Assembly (NCBI GenBank): GCA_030141605.1
Contig: JAQGDQ010000265.1
Span: 250,941 to 314,940, forward strand
From: Tubiluchus corallicola
Taxonomy: Eukaryota; Priapulida; Priapulimorpha; Priapulimorphida; Tubiluchidae
Reading direction: 5' to 3'
DNA: 64,000 bases
The notes below the pieces were generated by a model. The model saw only the letters and a program-made list of their open reading frames with translations. It was not told where the DNA came from and did no database searches. This document shows, in pieces, positions 27,036 to 35,638 of the stretch. The translations under genes and the position numbers were made by a program. Numbering within the stretch: the first letter of the stretch is position 1; every line of letters begins with the position of its first letter.

Positions 27036-28403
27036 CTATATTTGAATGTGAAGCCAGTTGCTGTTTTTACCTGTATAACTGAAGTTTACATGTACTACCA
27101 TCCAAGGGACTGTAGGAATCATAAGTTGTAGCCCGGTGCCAACACCAACGATTGGTTTTGTTGTATAAATGCTGAGGTAGTTGTCGTTTCCATTACCCCA
27201 GTTTACATATACGGAATGTTCTATTGCGCCCCAGTTTTTATTGAGATAGGTGAAGTGCCCTCCTATATATGCTGAGTAAAAAGCCTTTCCCGAAATTTCC
27301 CCAGTCCTTATACCAAGGACATCGGATGCACCCCTGTAGTAGATTAGTGAAGGAAGATTGCTGGTTGTATAGGAGCTATTGAAAGATGAGCTAAATTGTA
27401 CTACTTTATTGAAAAGTTTATGATACTGCGCTTCAAAGTCCAGCGAGTAGTAGAAAAGGCTCTCGTTATTTAACCCTATTCCAAAGGTGTGGCTCATACT
27501 CGCCAAAGCTCCGTATTGTTGGTGGCGCATCTTATTTACTATGCCAATAGATTCACTAACAGAGATGCTCAGGTAGCTCACATTATAATCATCACATGTT
27601 GCAACTCCTTCAGTTATTAGGGAGCTGTTCGTTTTATGCTGAAATAGTGATAATCCAATGTCAGGGGAAAATGTATAGTAAAAGTCCTCATGGTAAGGGT
27701 TCCCAATATCCAAAGAAAGCAGGTCTGCAGAGTATCCAACTCCTGATATTTTTTCACCTTCTGAATAGCGATAGTTTTGAAACTTTCCTACAGATGCTGT
27801 GAATGATAAGGTCATATTACCATACAGCATTTGCCTGGGTAAAGCGAAATTTAAATCATAATTATTTCTAAGTGTTCCAAACTTACTTTCAATTCTGAAG
27901 TTAATATTTCTCCCAAGAAAATTACTATCATAAATTCCCAATTCTTTAACGTTATCTTCATTGCTGCCGCTAAAACCTACAATAGGCATGATGGTAAAGG
28001 CATCCCTTGCTAATATTCTCATTACAACTGATTTGTCTTCGAGAGTGTCAATGTTATATCCGACATCAACAAAGTTGCCGATATTCCAGATTCTTACGAC
28101 AGCAGTCTCCATCTGTTGTTTTGAAACAGTTTCTTTTGCTGTAAAATCCAGTTCTCTGAGTATAATTTTATCTCGAGTGTACCAGTTTTTTTCAATTGCG
28201 ATAGAATCAATATAAATATTATCAGAACTTTCGTGCTGAGAGAGAGCAACCTGCATACTAATGAGAAAAATACTTACTCCGGCAAGAAGACGCCTAAGAT
28301 AGAGCTTGCTTAACGGGTATTTATCAAAGTTGCAGGTTGTATGAGCTTTTTTACTTCTGCAAGCAGCAAGCATAAAATACATTAAAAATAGTTCTCTGGC
28401 CAT
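27036..28403 (-). CDS. Omp85/BamA-like outer-membrane protein with one POTRA-type domain
   Basis: The 455-residue protein has one POTRA-like domain (IDSIAIEKNWYTRDKIILREL to about residue 135) and a C-terminal beta-barrel rich in alternating aromatic residues, ending with GTGLQLMIPTVPWMVVHVNFSY. This is the layout of surface-antigen/TamA-like proteins rather than full BamA, which has five POTRA domains. It is oddly placed to start: a good signal peptide (LRRLLAGVSIFLISMQVALSQ) begins only about 35 residues after the first Met, and no start codon lies right before it. Either the leader is long or the true start is unusual. The gene is convergent with btuB. Confidence 0.75.
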   Translation of the reverse strand: MARELFLMYFMLAACRSKKAHTTCNFDKYPLSKLYLRRLLAGVSIFLISMQVALSQHESSDNIYIDSIAIEKNWYTRDKIILRELDFTAKETVSKQQMETAVVRIWNIGNFVDVGYNIDTLEDKSVVMRILARDAFTIMPIVGFSGSNEDNVKELGIYDSNFLGRNINFRIESKFGTLRNNYDLNFALPRQMLYGNMTLSFTASVGKFQNYRYSEGEKISGVGYSADLLSLDIGNPYHEDFYYTFSPDIGLSLFQHKTNSSLITEGVATCDDYNVSYLSISVSESIGIVNKMRHQQYGALASMSHTFGIGLNNESLFYYSLDFEAQYHKLFNKVVQFSSSFNSSYTTSNLPSLIYYRGASDVLGIRTGEISGKAFYSAYIGGHFTYLNKNWGAIEHSVYVNWGNGNDNYLSIYTTKPIVGVGTGLQLMIPTVPWMVVHVNFSYTGKNSNWLHIQI

Positions 28404-28513
28404 TGATTATTTTCAAATGGGAATTTTTGTGTAAAATTAGCAGACTTTCTTGGGTAATCAAATCAAAAGATTTTAAACAGCAAAGTATAACTGTTGCAAT
28501 CTCAAATATAAAA

Positions 28514-28544
28514 TTGTGGAATATCATTCAAAGTTTTACTTTTG
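28514..28544 (+). promoter_or_regulatory. Promoter of the DUF3078 gene
   Basis: TTG at 28514-28516 and TACTTTTG at 28537-28544, 20 bp apart, match the Bacteroidota -33/-7 consensus. The ATG follows at 28573. Confidence 0.6.
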
Positions 28545-28572
28545 TAGAAGTATTTTAATGTGATCATATTTT

Positions 28573-30396
28573 ATGTCAAAAAGTATTTCAAGCATATTAC
28601 TGGGGTGTGGATTACTACTTTTTTCCCTAAGTATTTCTCAAGTAGGATATTCTCAAAGTAGAGTTGAGAAGAAAGACTATAAGGAGACCTTTGATACTTT
28701 GAGGTGGAGTATGGGAGTAGTGGGAAGGCTCCTGTATTCAGGTGGTGAGTGGTATGTTACTGACAGTGCCTACCAAAAACCAATAAAAGGTATACTGGAT
28801 CATGCAGAGAATGCACCCATTGATACTATTGCTATAGATATGAACAGGTTATTGGATGACAATAGCGTAGTGTTTATTTTTGATCGTAACCCACAGGATA
28901 TAAAAGACTTTGAGCCTGTTTCGGGTTACATTATGCCTGACGAGCTAGATAAAATGGTTAAGGAGAGAGCTTCTGTTGTTACTGACAGTCTCCAAAAGAT
29001 ACATATCCCTGTTCCCGATGAACTATTTGACGATATTGAGTTGAAAGCGGGTCTAATGCCTGTGTTTGATTTTTATCCACACTTAAAAATGTATAATGAT
29101 TCACTAGAGGCAGTTTTTCGGGATTCTGTATCACAGAAATTTCGTGAAAGCTATATAGACTCTATTGTGGGTGTTGATGCAAAGCGATATGAAGCAGCTG
29201 TTGAGTGGCAAAATTTTGAACTGCTTTGTAGTTATAACGATCAGGCTGTAGAGAATATTAATGATTCTGTGCGGTTTGCACTGGATTATCTTACTCGCTA
29301 TGCTGAAGCTGATTCGGTACTTTTAAGAGTCAGTAATATTTCTGGAGATACTTCTGAGGTATGGACGGCCAACATGGATAAAAAACCAGTCCGTTTTTAT
29401 TTGAAGAATGAGCAGAATGATTCTTTGGGCGTTGTTTTAAGGAATACAGGAAAAGGAGATGTTCAAATAATAATTGACGATGGAGTGCGACTTGCGCGTT
29501 TTTCAAAAACTCAATTCAAAGGAGCACGGCTTAAGGAGAGGACGGTTGACAGGTCTTTAAAGGAGATAAAGCTTGAGACACCGAAAGCTTATCCGTGGGA
29601 TATGGGAGGGGAGGTCTCTGTCGGGATTAGCCAGGTGGCGATGGCCAATTGGGCACGAGGGGGTGAGCCATCAGGCTCTTGCTTGCTGGTAGGTAAGTAT
29701 AAGGTTTATCATTTGAGTGATAATGTAAAGTGGGAGAATGATTTTGAGGTTCGCTATGGAGGCTATCTTTCCGGAGGTTTCTTCAATAAAAGCGATGATA
29801 AAATGGAGGTGCAGTCAAGGTTTGGTTATTCTGCATTTAAAAAGTGGTATTATTCGGCGGAGAGTAATTTTCGCACTCAGTGGGGGCTTGGTTACAAAAA
29901 TGTTGAGGATGAAGTACCAATATCTGCATTTATGTCTCCCGGCTATTTGACATTTTCTATTGGGCTGGATTATAATCCGAACAAGGATTTTTCTCTGTTT
30001 ATATCTCCTATTACTACAAAAGTAACATATGTAAGCAATAGCAATATTGATCCTACTAGGTATGGCTTGGAGCCCGGAACAACACTACTGCGGCAGCCGG
30101 GTATGATTATGAAGTGTAATTATAAGAGGCAGTTTCGTGAAAATATAAGGTATGAGACGAAAGCCGAAATATTTAGAGGCTACGTGAAGTCAGATAAAAA
30201 CTTAAATGTAATATGGGATCAGCTATTGGTTATACAGGCTACCCAATATATTGATGTCAGGCTTGCAGTCAATATCATTTTTGATGAGAATGTTAAGTTT
30301 CCCATACTTGATAGTGAAGGGAACGAGACGGGAGATACAACAACAAAGTGGCAGCTTATGGAGGTGATGAATATAGGGTTTAATTATAAGTTTTGA
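28573..30396 (+). CDS. DUF3078 domain protein, exported
   Basis: The 607-residue protein has a signal peptide (to about residue 27, GYSQS). The first half is a soluble, acidic region rich in Asp and Val, with repeated short IDTI/DDIE-type segments. The second half, from about residue 340, is the DUF3078 domain marked by GISQVAMANWARGGEPS, followed by many amphipathic beta-strands (FEVRYGGYLSGGFF, YRTQWGLGYK-like). The family is confined to Bacteroidota and is predicted to be a beta-barrel-like outer-membrane protein; its function is unknown. Most DUF3078 proteins lack such a long N-terminal region. The stop lies 12 bp from the convergent UbiA gene. Confidence 0.8.
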   Translation: MSKSISSILLGCGLLLFSLSISQVGYSQSRVEKKDYKETFDTLRWSMGVVGRLLYSGGEWYVTDSAYQKPIKGILDHAENAPIDTIAIDMNRLLDDNSVVFIFDRNPQDIKDFEPVSGYIMPDELDKMVKERASVVTDSLQKIHIPVPDELFDDIELKAGLMPVFDFYPHLKMYNDSLEAVFRDSVSQKFRESYIDSIVGVDAKRYEAAVEWQNFELLCSYNDQAVENINDSVRFALDYLTRYAEADSVLLRVSNISGDTSEVWTANMDKKPVRFYLKNEQNDSLGVVLRNTGKGDVQIIIDDGVRLARFSKTQFKGARLKERTVDRSLKEIKLETPKAYPWDMGGEVSVGISQVAMANWARGGEPSGSCLLVGKYKVYHLSDNVKWENDFEVRYGGYLSGGFFNKSDDKMEVQSRFGYSAFKKWYYSAESNFRTQWGLGYKNVEDEVPISAFMSPGYLTFSIGLDYNPNKDFSLFISPITTKVTYVSNSNIDPTRYGLEPGTTLLRQPGMIMKCNYKRQFRENIRYETKAEIFRGYVKSDKNLNVIWDQLLVIQATQYIDVRLAVNIIFDENVKFPILDSEGNETGDTTTKWQLMEVMNIGFNYKF

Positions 30397-30408
30397 TAAG
30401 CGTAGCCG

Positions 30409-31275
30409 CTATTTTATATATAGCGAGGCAATAACAAAGGCAGCAAATAAAGAACCTGCAGTGCCGTTAATTATTCCAAAGGTTTGTCCTACACTGTTTA
30501 AGCTCTGTTTTTTTATGGTGCTGTGCTGGTAATAAAGCAGCACAGCAAATAGCAGTGCTCCAATCCAGTATAGTGCTCCAGATGCAACAATAAATCCGGC
30601 GATTAGAGTAAAAATAATAGTTAATGAGTGCATTAGGGCAGACAGGGAGAGTGATTTGCTTACGCCAATAAGGGTGGGAACACTTTTTAACCCGTTCTGT
30701 TTGTCGAAGCTTATATCCATGCATGAGTAAATAATATCAAAGCCACTTACCCAGAAAAGCACGATGAGTGAAAAAAGTAAAGGTAGAGTGTTAAATTCTC
30801 CTGTGACAGCGAGGTATGCGCCAACCGGAGCGAGTGCCAGCCCTGCACTAAGGACAAAATGGCATAAAGGCGTAAATCTTTTCGTGTAGCTGTATCCAAG
30901 AATCACAATAAGAGCTACGGGAGAAAGCATGAAGCATAGAAGATTAATATACCACGTTACAAAGATGAATAGTGCTAGGTTTATAAGAACAAAATATAGT
31001 GCGCTTCTTGGCGCTATTCGCCCGGCAGGGATTTCGCGTCCTGAGGTTCGTGGGTTAGCTGCATCAATTTTCCGATCCAGATAACGGTTGAATCCCATTG
31101 CTGAGTTGCGTGCAAAAAACATACATAAAAGGACCTTTAACAGTGTGTCCCATGTAAATACACTATCTGTTCTGGTGATAGCCAGGAAAAAACCTATTAA
31201 TGCGAAAGGTAGTGCAAATACAGTATGTCCAAGCTTAACCAGGTTGGCATAGTTAACAATAAATTGTTTCATCAT
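30409..31275 (-). CDS. ubiA: UbiA-family prenyltransferase (4-hydroxybenzoate type)
   Basis: The 288-residue membrane enzyme has eight or nine hydrophobic helices. The prenyl-diphosphate motif reads NRYLDRKIDAANPRT (NDxxDxxxD type), and the second Asp-rich loop reads DIIYSCMDISFDKQNGLKSVP. This matches UbiA/MqnP-type enzymes that attach a polyprenyl chain to an aromatic ring. In Bacteroidota that use the futalosine route, such a gene serves menaquinone synthesis; that role is inferred. Two Met codons begin the protein (MMKQF); either may start. A TACTTTTG box lies on the minus strand at 31292-31299. Confidence 0.85.
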   Translation of the reverse strand: MMKQFIVNYANLVKLGHTVFALPFALIGFFLAITRTDSVFTWDTLLKVLLCMFFARNSAMGFNRYLDRKIDAANPRTSGREIPAGRIAPRSALYFVLINLALFIFVTWYINLLCFMLSPVALIVILGYSYTKRFTPLCHFVLSAGLALAPVGAYLAVTGEFNTLPLLFSLIVLFWVSGFDIIYSCMDISFDKQNGLKSVPTLIGVSKSLSLSALMHSLTIIFTLIAGFIVASGALYWIGALLFAVLLYYQHSTIKKQSLNSVGQTFGIINGTAGSLFAAFVIASLYIK

Positions 31276-31291
31276 GTTTTTTCTTACCTGG

Positions 31292-31299
31292 CAAAAGTA
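31292..31299 (-). promoter_or_regulatory. -7 box upstream of the UbiA-type gene
   Basis: TACTTTTG on the minus strand, 16 bp before the first ATG, matches TAnnTTTG. No -33 element was identified. Confidence 0.35.
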
Positions 31300-31367
31300 G
31301 GAAAGTTTTAGGGTTAAATAATTTTATTAGTTTATATTTTCCCTCCTGTTTATTTAGCTTGAAATAT

Positions 31368-32417
31368 TTATTTTAATTCTACAGTTCGCCCCTCTTCATT
31401 GCTTTGCAGACAAGCTTCAAGTAAAGATATTACATCTCTTGCCTCCTCGGGTTTTACCATTAGCTCTTTTTTACTTCTAATTGCATCGTAAAGGTTATCG
31501 TAAAATGCAGAATAGTTGCCTGGCACTGTCTCTATCACTCCTTCTATGTGCAGGTCGTCAGTTGTGGTGTTTATGATACCCCACTTATCTTTAGTTTCCT
31601 TTCCCCAGCCTTCTTCGTTAGGTAGGCGACCGATCTTTAGCATCTCTTCCTGAGGGTCAATACCCCACTTTATGAATGAGCCATTTGTACCATGCAAAGC
31701 GTATCTAGGTCCAGCCTCTCTTACAAGGTATGAGCATTTTATAAGTGCGTTAAAATCACCATAGTGGAGGCGTATGTCATAATAATCCGTTATGGTGCTA
31801 CCGGGGCGGTTGACCTGAAGGTGTGAGGTTACCGCTGAGGGCTTCCCAAATAGCACCAACGCCTGATCAACCATATGTGAGCCAAGGTTAAAGAGAACAC
31901 CCGCATATTTATTGCCTTTCTCTTTCCATGTGTTGGCCTGTATAAAGTTGCGGTAACGGTCATAGTGTGATTCGAATTCAACCAGTTGTCCAAGTTTTCC
32001 TGATTCAATAATTTTCTTCACAGTCATAAAATCGCCATCAAGTCTTCTGTTTTGATAAACGGTAAGCAGTACTCTTCTGGATTCTGCTAAGTTTATCAAT
32101 TCTGTAGCTTCCTTTGTTGTGTGGGTAAAAGGCTTTTCTATTACTACGTGCTTTCCGGCATCAAGAGCCTGTTTTGCCATTTCAAAGTGCAGGTGGTCCG
32201 GTGTGTTTACTATTACCAGCTCAACATTTTTATCATTTAATATGTCATTATATGACCTGACTATTTTAGAGTCCGGATACCTCTCCTTTGATAGGTTTTT
32301 TGTTCTCTCAAGTATTTTGTCGATTTTGAATTTGTTGTCTACAGCCAGAAAAGGGGCGTGAAATACCTGGCCGGACATTCCATATGATGCAAGTGCTGTT
32401 ATTATAGGTTTTTTCAT
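31368..32417 (-). CDS. Gfo/Idh/MocA-family oxidoreductase
   Basis: This 349-residue NAD(P)-dependent sugar or polyol dehydrogenase has a Rossmann domain in the first 120 residues (ALASYGMSGQVFHAPFL) and the motif HVVIEKPFTHTTKEA, whose EKP Lys is catalytic. The C-terminal alpha/beta domain binds substrate (GVLFNLGSHMVDQALVLFG, with the catalytic His). FHAPFL is typical of the scyllo-inositol/oxidoreductase YdgJ-like branch. The substrate cannot be told. The gene stands alone between the UbiA-type gene and a 519-bp repeat-rich gap. Confidence 0.85.
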   Translation of the reverse strand: MKKPIITALASYGMSGQVFHAPFLAVDNKFKIDKILERTKNLSKERYPDSKIVRSYNDILNDKNVELVIVNTPDHLHFEMAKQALDAGKHVVIEKPFTHTTKEATELINLAESRRVLLTVYQNRRLDGDFMTVKKIIESGKLGQLVEFESHYDRYRNFIQANTWKEKGNKYAGVLFNLGSHMVDQALVLFGKPSAVTSHLQVNRPGSTITDYYDIRLHYGDFNALIKCSYLVREAGPRYALHGTNGSFIKWGIDPQEEMLKIGRLPNEEGWGKETKDKWGIINTTTDDLHIEGVIETVPGNYSAFYDNLYDAIRSKKELMVKPEEARDVISLLEACLQSNEEGRTVELK

Positions 32418-32485
32418 TTAAAGTATATTTTGGTGTTGGAAGTATAATGAGCAGGTATGTCCTGAGCTCTTTATAAGACTTATAT

Positions 32486-32583
32486 TTTATTGATTATTTT
32501 TTTCAAAACTCTTATTTATACCAGCAAATTTAAATCTTATCTCCATCCGAGTCAAAGGTTTTTTGCTTTGCAGAGGTGCCTCG
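32486..32583 (+). repeat. Interspersed intergenic repeat, copy d
   Basis: The core TTTTTTTCAAAACTCTTATT followed by ACCAGCAAAT matches copies at 19731 and 24777. Its downstream half GTCAAAGGTTTTTTGCTTTG then GAGGTGCCT (32552-32583) recurs at 32767-32795 and 43783-43812. Confidence 0.55.
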
Positions 32584-32652
32584 TTTTACATATTTATGTG
32601 CAAAGTGTGCAAATGAAGGGCGACTCTTTTTACAAATTTATTGAAAATATAG

Positions 32653-32795
32653 TGAGACTTATGCAAAACTTATCTTTTTATTGATGTTTTATTGGTTGTC
32701 CTCTTCAAGCCCCTTATTTGTAATCAGTAAATTGCTATTTCTTATCAAGTTTTATCTTATTCTGCCTCAAAGATTTTTCGCTTTGCATAGGTCCC
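32653..32795 (+). repeat. Interspersed intergenic repeat, copy e
   Basis: It begins GAGACTTATGCAAAACTTAT then CTTTTTATTGAT, matching the complements of 8824-8895 and 24777-24842. After an insertion it continues into CTCAAAGATTTTTCGCTTTG and AGGTCCC. With copy d it fills most of the gap 32418-32936, where no gene was found. A small hairpin (CTGTCT/AGACAG) sits near 32872-32890. Confidence 0.5.
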
Positions 32796-32936
32796 AGAGG
32801 AGTATTATTGAGTAATTTCTTGTAAATTGTCATCTTAATTTATTCGGGGCCTAATGTAGAAATGTACTGCTGTCTGGCAATAGACAGGCAGAGAGTACCT
32901 CTTTAAGCCTGATTTAGGAACTAAACTTACATTCGA

Positions 32937-34394
32937 ATGATAAAAAGATTATACCTGCAATCTGTTTCAGCATGTTTATTTGCATTGTTTTTTACTAGTT
33001 GTTTTTCGTGTCCCGAGACAGGGAAGTCCACATCTGTTGGAGGGAGTGATGCCCGCAAGTACTGGAAGTTGTCAGAGGTGCAGTCCGGAGACGAAGGTCT
33101 TTTGTTTGGAGATAAAGCATCTAAAATAGTATCCAGGTTTACGTTGAAAAATTTTGAAGTTTCAGCGAAGATTAAGTCTTCTGGAGGGGCATCAGGTGTT
33201 ATAGGGTTTCACTATAAAGGTGGTGTTTCACCAAGTGGGTATAGAGTGTATATAAATAACAGTGATTATGGTACAGGGTGCAGGCAGAAGACCGGCAGCC
33301 TCTGTAATATAAGGAATAATTATGTAAGTACAGCTTTTGAAGATGAGTGGTTTAAGCTGAATATATCCGTTCGTGGAAATCATATAAAGGCGTCTGTTAA
33401 TGATAAAGTTATAAGCGAGTATTTTGAGCCTAAGACACCTGTAAGGCGGAGTAAGTTTGCGAAGATGCTGCTTTCACAAGGGAAGTTGTTTGTTGAAAAA
33501 GTAACAGGAGAGGGGGAGATAGTTGTGGGGGAGTTACTTGTTTATCCGCTGGAAGATGATGTTGTGGCTTGTGGTGCTCTTGATGCAAAGGAGGATGAGG
33601 TGCAACAGGTGTTGACACTTCTCAACCAGGATGGGTTTCCTTTAATTGATTATCACGGGCACCTGAAAGGAGGTCTTACTGCGGAGCAGGCCCGGCGGCA
33701 TGGTAGGAGTCATGGGTTTAATTATGGAATAGCTGTTAACTGCGGGTTGAAGTTTCCTGTAACCAGAGATGAGTCGCTTAATAAGTATATAGATAGTATT
33801 CGAGATGAGCCTGTCTTCAAAGCTATGCAGTGTGAGGGGCGTGAGTGGGTTACACTTTTCTCTCCTGAAGCGGTAGCAAAGTTCGACTATATTTTTACAG
33901 ATGCTATGACATGGACAGATCATAAGGGAAGGCGGATGCGCCTTTGGCTACCGGATGAGGTTGTTGTGGAAGATGAGCAGCAGTTTATGGATATGCTTGT
34001 TGAGAAGATTGAGTCTATACTAAAGTATGAGCCGATTGATATTTATGTAAATCCCACATATCTGCCGGAAGTGATAGATAAAGATTATGACAGGTTATGG
34101 ACGCCTGAAAGGATAGATCGTGTTGTAAAGGCATTGAAAAGCAATGATGTAGCGTTGGAGATCAATGCGCGCTTCAGGTTGCCAGGTATAGCTCTTGCCA
34201 AAAAAGCAAAAGAGGCGGGTGTTAAGTTTTCATTTGGCACTAACAACGGAAGTAATGATGATCTGGGAAGGCTTGAGTATTGCTTAGAAGTAATAAAAGA
34301 GGTAGGGATAGAGCCGGATGATATTTTTACGCCTCGTCCCAAAAATGATAAAAAAGTCATGGTGATGGGAATACCTTCAGAAGTAACCGGATAG
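32937..34394 (+). CDS. Secreted two-domain protein: DUF1080-type lectin-like domain plus PHP-like metal hydrolase
   Basis: The 485-residue protein has a lipoprotein-like signal (FFTSCFSC). Residues about 45-210 form a concanavalin-like beta-sandwich of the DUF1080 / 3-keto-disaccharide hydrolase type (NFEVSAKIKSSGGASGVIGF, SGYRVYINN). From about residue 235 comes a TIM-barrel with PHP-like ligands: IDYHGHLKGGLT, the Glu of QCEGREW, FTDAMTW, EINARFRLP and KFSFGTNNG. The combination suggests sugar or phosphoester hydrolysis outside the cell, but no substrate is evident. The last 314 bp, from 34081, are duplicated at 37285 beyond an IS1634-family element. Confidence 0.8.
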   Translation: MIKRLYLQSVSACLFALFFTSCFSCPETGKSTSVGGSDARKYWKLSEVQSGDEGLLFGDKASKIVSRFTLKNFEVSAKIKSSGGASGVIGFHYKGGVSPSGYRVYINNSDYGTGCRQKTGSLCNIRNNYVSTAFEDEWFKLNISVRGNHIKASVNDKVISEYFEPKTPVRRSKFAKMLLSQGKLFVEKVTGEGEIVVGELLVYPLEDDVVACGALDAKEDEVQQVLTLLNQDGFPLIDYHGHLKGGLTAEQARRHGRSHGFNYGIAVNCGLKFPVTRDESLNKYIDSIRDEPVFKAMQCEGREWVTLFSPEAVAKFDYIFTDAMTWTDHKGRRMRLWLPDEVVVEDEQQFMDMLVEKIESILKYEPIDIYVNPTYLPEVIDKDYDRLWTPERIDRVVKALKSNDVALEINARFRLPGIALAKKAKEAGVKFSFGTNNGSNDDLGRLEYCLEVIKEVGIEPDDIFTPRPKNDKKVMVMGIPSEVTG

Positions 34395-34616
34395 ATACAG
34401 TAGATGAAAAAGGGGGATCTTCTTTGTAAGCAGGCCTGGAGGGCTAGAGAGCCCGTTTTGATAAAGGTGTCAGCTAAAAAGATGAGCTTTATAGAAGGCT
34501 TAGCTTTTTTTATTACTTTTGTTGGTAAGGTTGTGAGGTGAAAGAGTCAATATAATTTCGGTTACAGCTTTTAGAGTGTAGTAGATTCCAGTATTACAAT
34601 TTAAAATATTAAAAGC

Positions 34617-35291
34617 ATGAAAAAATTTGTTCTCTGTTTTGTAGTTTCTGTATTTATTGCTTGTAGCAGCTTCGCTCAGACAATTGACCTTGGAGTAAAA
34701 GCGGGACTGAACACTTCGTGGTTTTCAACTGCTGCAACTGGGCTGGATTTAAGTGAGCTTTCTTTTTCCGATTTTAGTACTGATAAGACCAAGTCTGGCT
34801 ATAGTTTTGGTCTCTTTGCTCGTGTTGGTAAGAAGCTTTATCTTCAACCCGAGCTTTTGTATTCTAAAAAAAGCGGGATTACAAATTTTCAAAGTGGTGA
34901 GGTGTCTGCCGAGCAAATCCAGTATAATCAGGATATCTCCGTTACTTCTTTGGATATTCCCCTGTTGCTTGGGTACAAAGTTTTAGACCTCAAACTTCTT
35001 TCTGTACATGCCTTTGCCGGTCCTGCTGCTTCTATTGTTCTTGATAAAGAGTCCAGCCTTTTGGATATTGACAGTAACACAATAGTTGATGCGGGAAACA
35101 ACTATAATTCCCTCATATGGGATCTCCAGTTCGGAGCGGGTATTGATATAGCTAAATTTACTTTTGATGTAAGGTATTCAATGGGGATAACAAATATCAG
35201 TGACGCTAGTTACGACAGTATCATAGATGAATTTAATTTTGAAAATAAAGCGAACTACCTCACATTCTCTTTAGGGTTTAAGCTATTCTAG
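34617..35291 (+). CDS. Outer-membrane beta-barrel protein (PorT/OMP_b-brl type), copy A
   Basis: The 224-residue protein has a signal peptide (to about residue 20, ACSSFAQ) and begins its barrel with the diagnostic IDLGVKAGLNTSWF, followed by YSFGLFARVGKKLYLQPELLYSKK and ending in LTFSLGFKLF with a terminal Phe. This is the eight-stranded porin-like family common in Bacteroidota, usually of unknown function. A second copy with 221 residues lies at 37821. Copy A keeps the standard KAGLNTSWF opening and is probably the ancestral form. It is separated by 222 bp from the upstream DUF1080-PHP gene. Confidence 0.85.
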   Translation: MKKFVLCFVVSVFIACSSFAQTIDLGVKAGLNTSWFSTAATGLDLSELSFSDFSTDKTKSGYSFGLFARVGKKLYLQPELLYSKKSGITNFQSGEVSAEQIQYNQDISVTSLDIPLLLGYKVLDLKLLSVHAFAGPAASIVLDKESSLLDIDSNTIVDAGNNYNSLIWDLQFGAGIDIAKFTFDVRYSMGITNISDASYDSIIDEFNFENKANYLTFSLGFKLF

Positions 35292-35354
35292 TGAGTTTTA
35301 ATGTGAGGAGTTATATTCTACTATAACAGAAGGTTGTGGTGTAAAATATAGAGC

Positions 35355-35440
35355 CCTTGAAAGTCAGTTGGCTCTTGAGGTTTTTAAGTCTGTGTTTTTC
35401 ATTTTTTCGATTTTCCTTGAAAGTCAGTTAGCTCTTGAGG
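35355..35440. repeat. 26-bp direct repeat pair downstream of OMP copy A
   Basis: Two 26-bp units at 35355-35380 and 35415-35440 begin CCTTGAAAGTCAGTT and end GCTCTTGAGG, differing at one base, with starts 60 bp apart. The pair is repeated at 38550-38635 as part of the long duplication. The rest of the gap 35292-35638 shows nothing recognisable. Confidence 0.6.
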
Positions 35441-35638
35441 GCTTCTCTATTTTATAGATATAGGCCATCACCTTTGGAGCCGTAAAGCTTTTATGAGATA
35501 GGCCTTTTGCCTGCTTTTTGCAAAGAATCTTTAAAATCCCTGCTTACTACTTCGGGTTCGTATCAAATTTTCTCTCGAGTTAAGTTTTAAATACTTCTCT
35601 TTAAAGGAACTTCATTGTTATTAAAAATATATTAACTT

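Larger units (their letters stand above)
34081..35638. repeat. Long direct repeat, left copy (1558 bp)
   Basis: This is matched by 37285-38833 (1549 bp) across the second IS1634-family element. It covers the 3' end of the DUF1080-PHP gene, the whole outer-membrane-protein gene and 347 bp of downstream sequence. By eye the two copies differ by about eight substitutions and three indels (15, 3 and 3 bp), all three indels inside the OMP gene and in frame. Confidence 0.93.
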
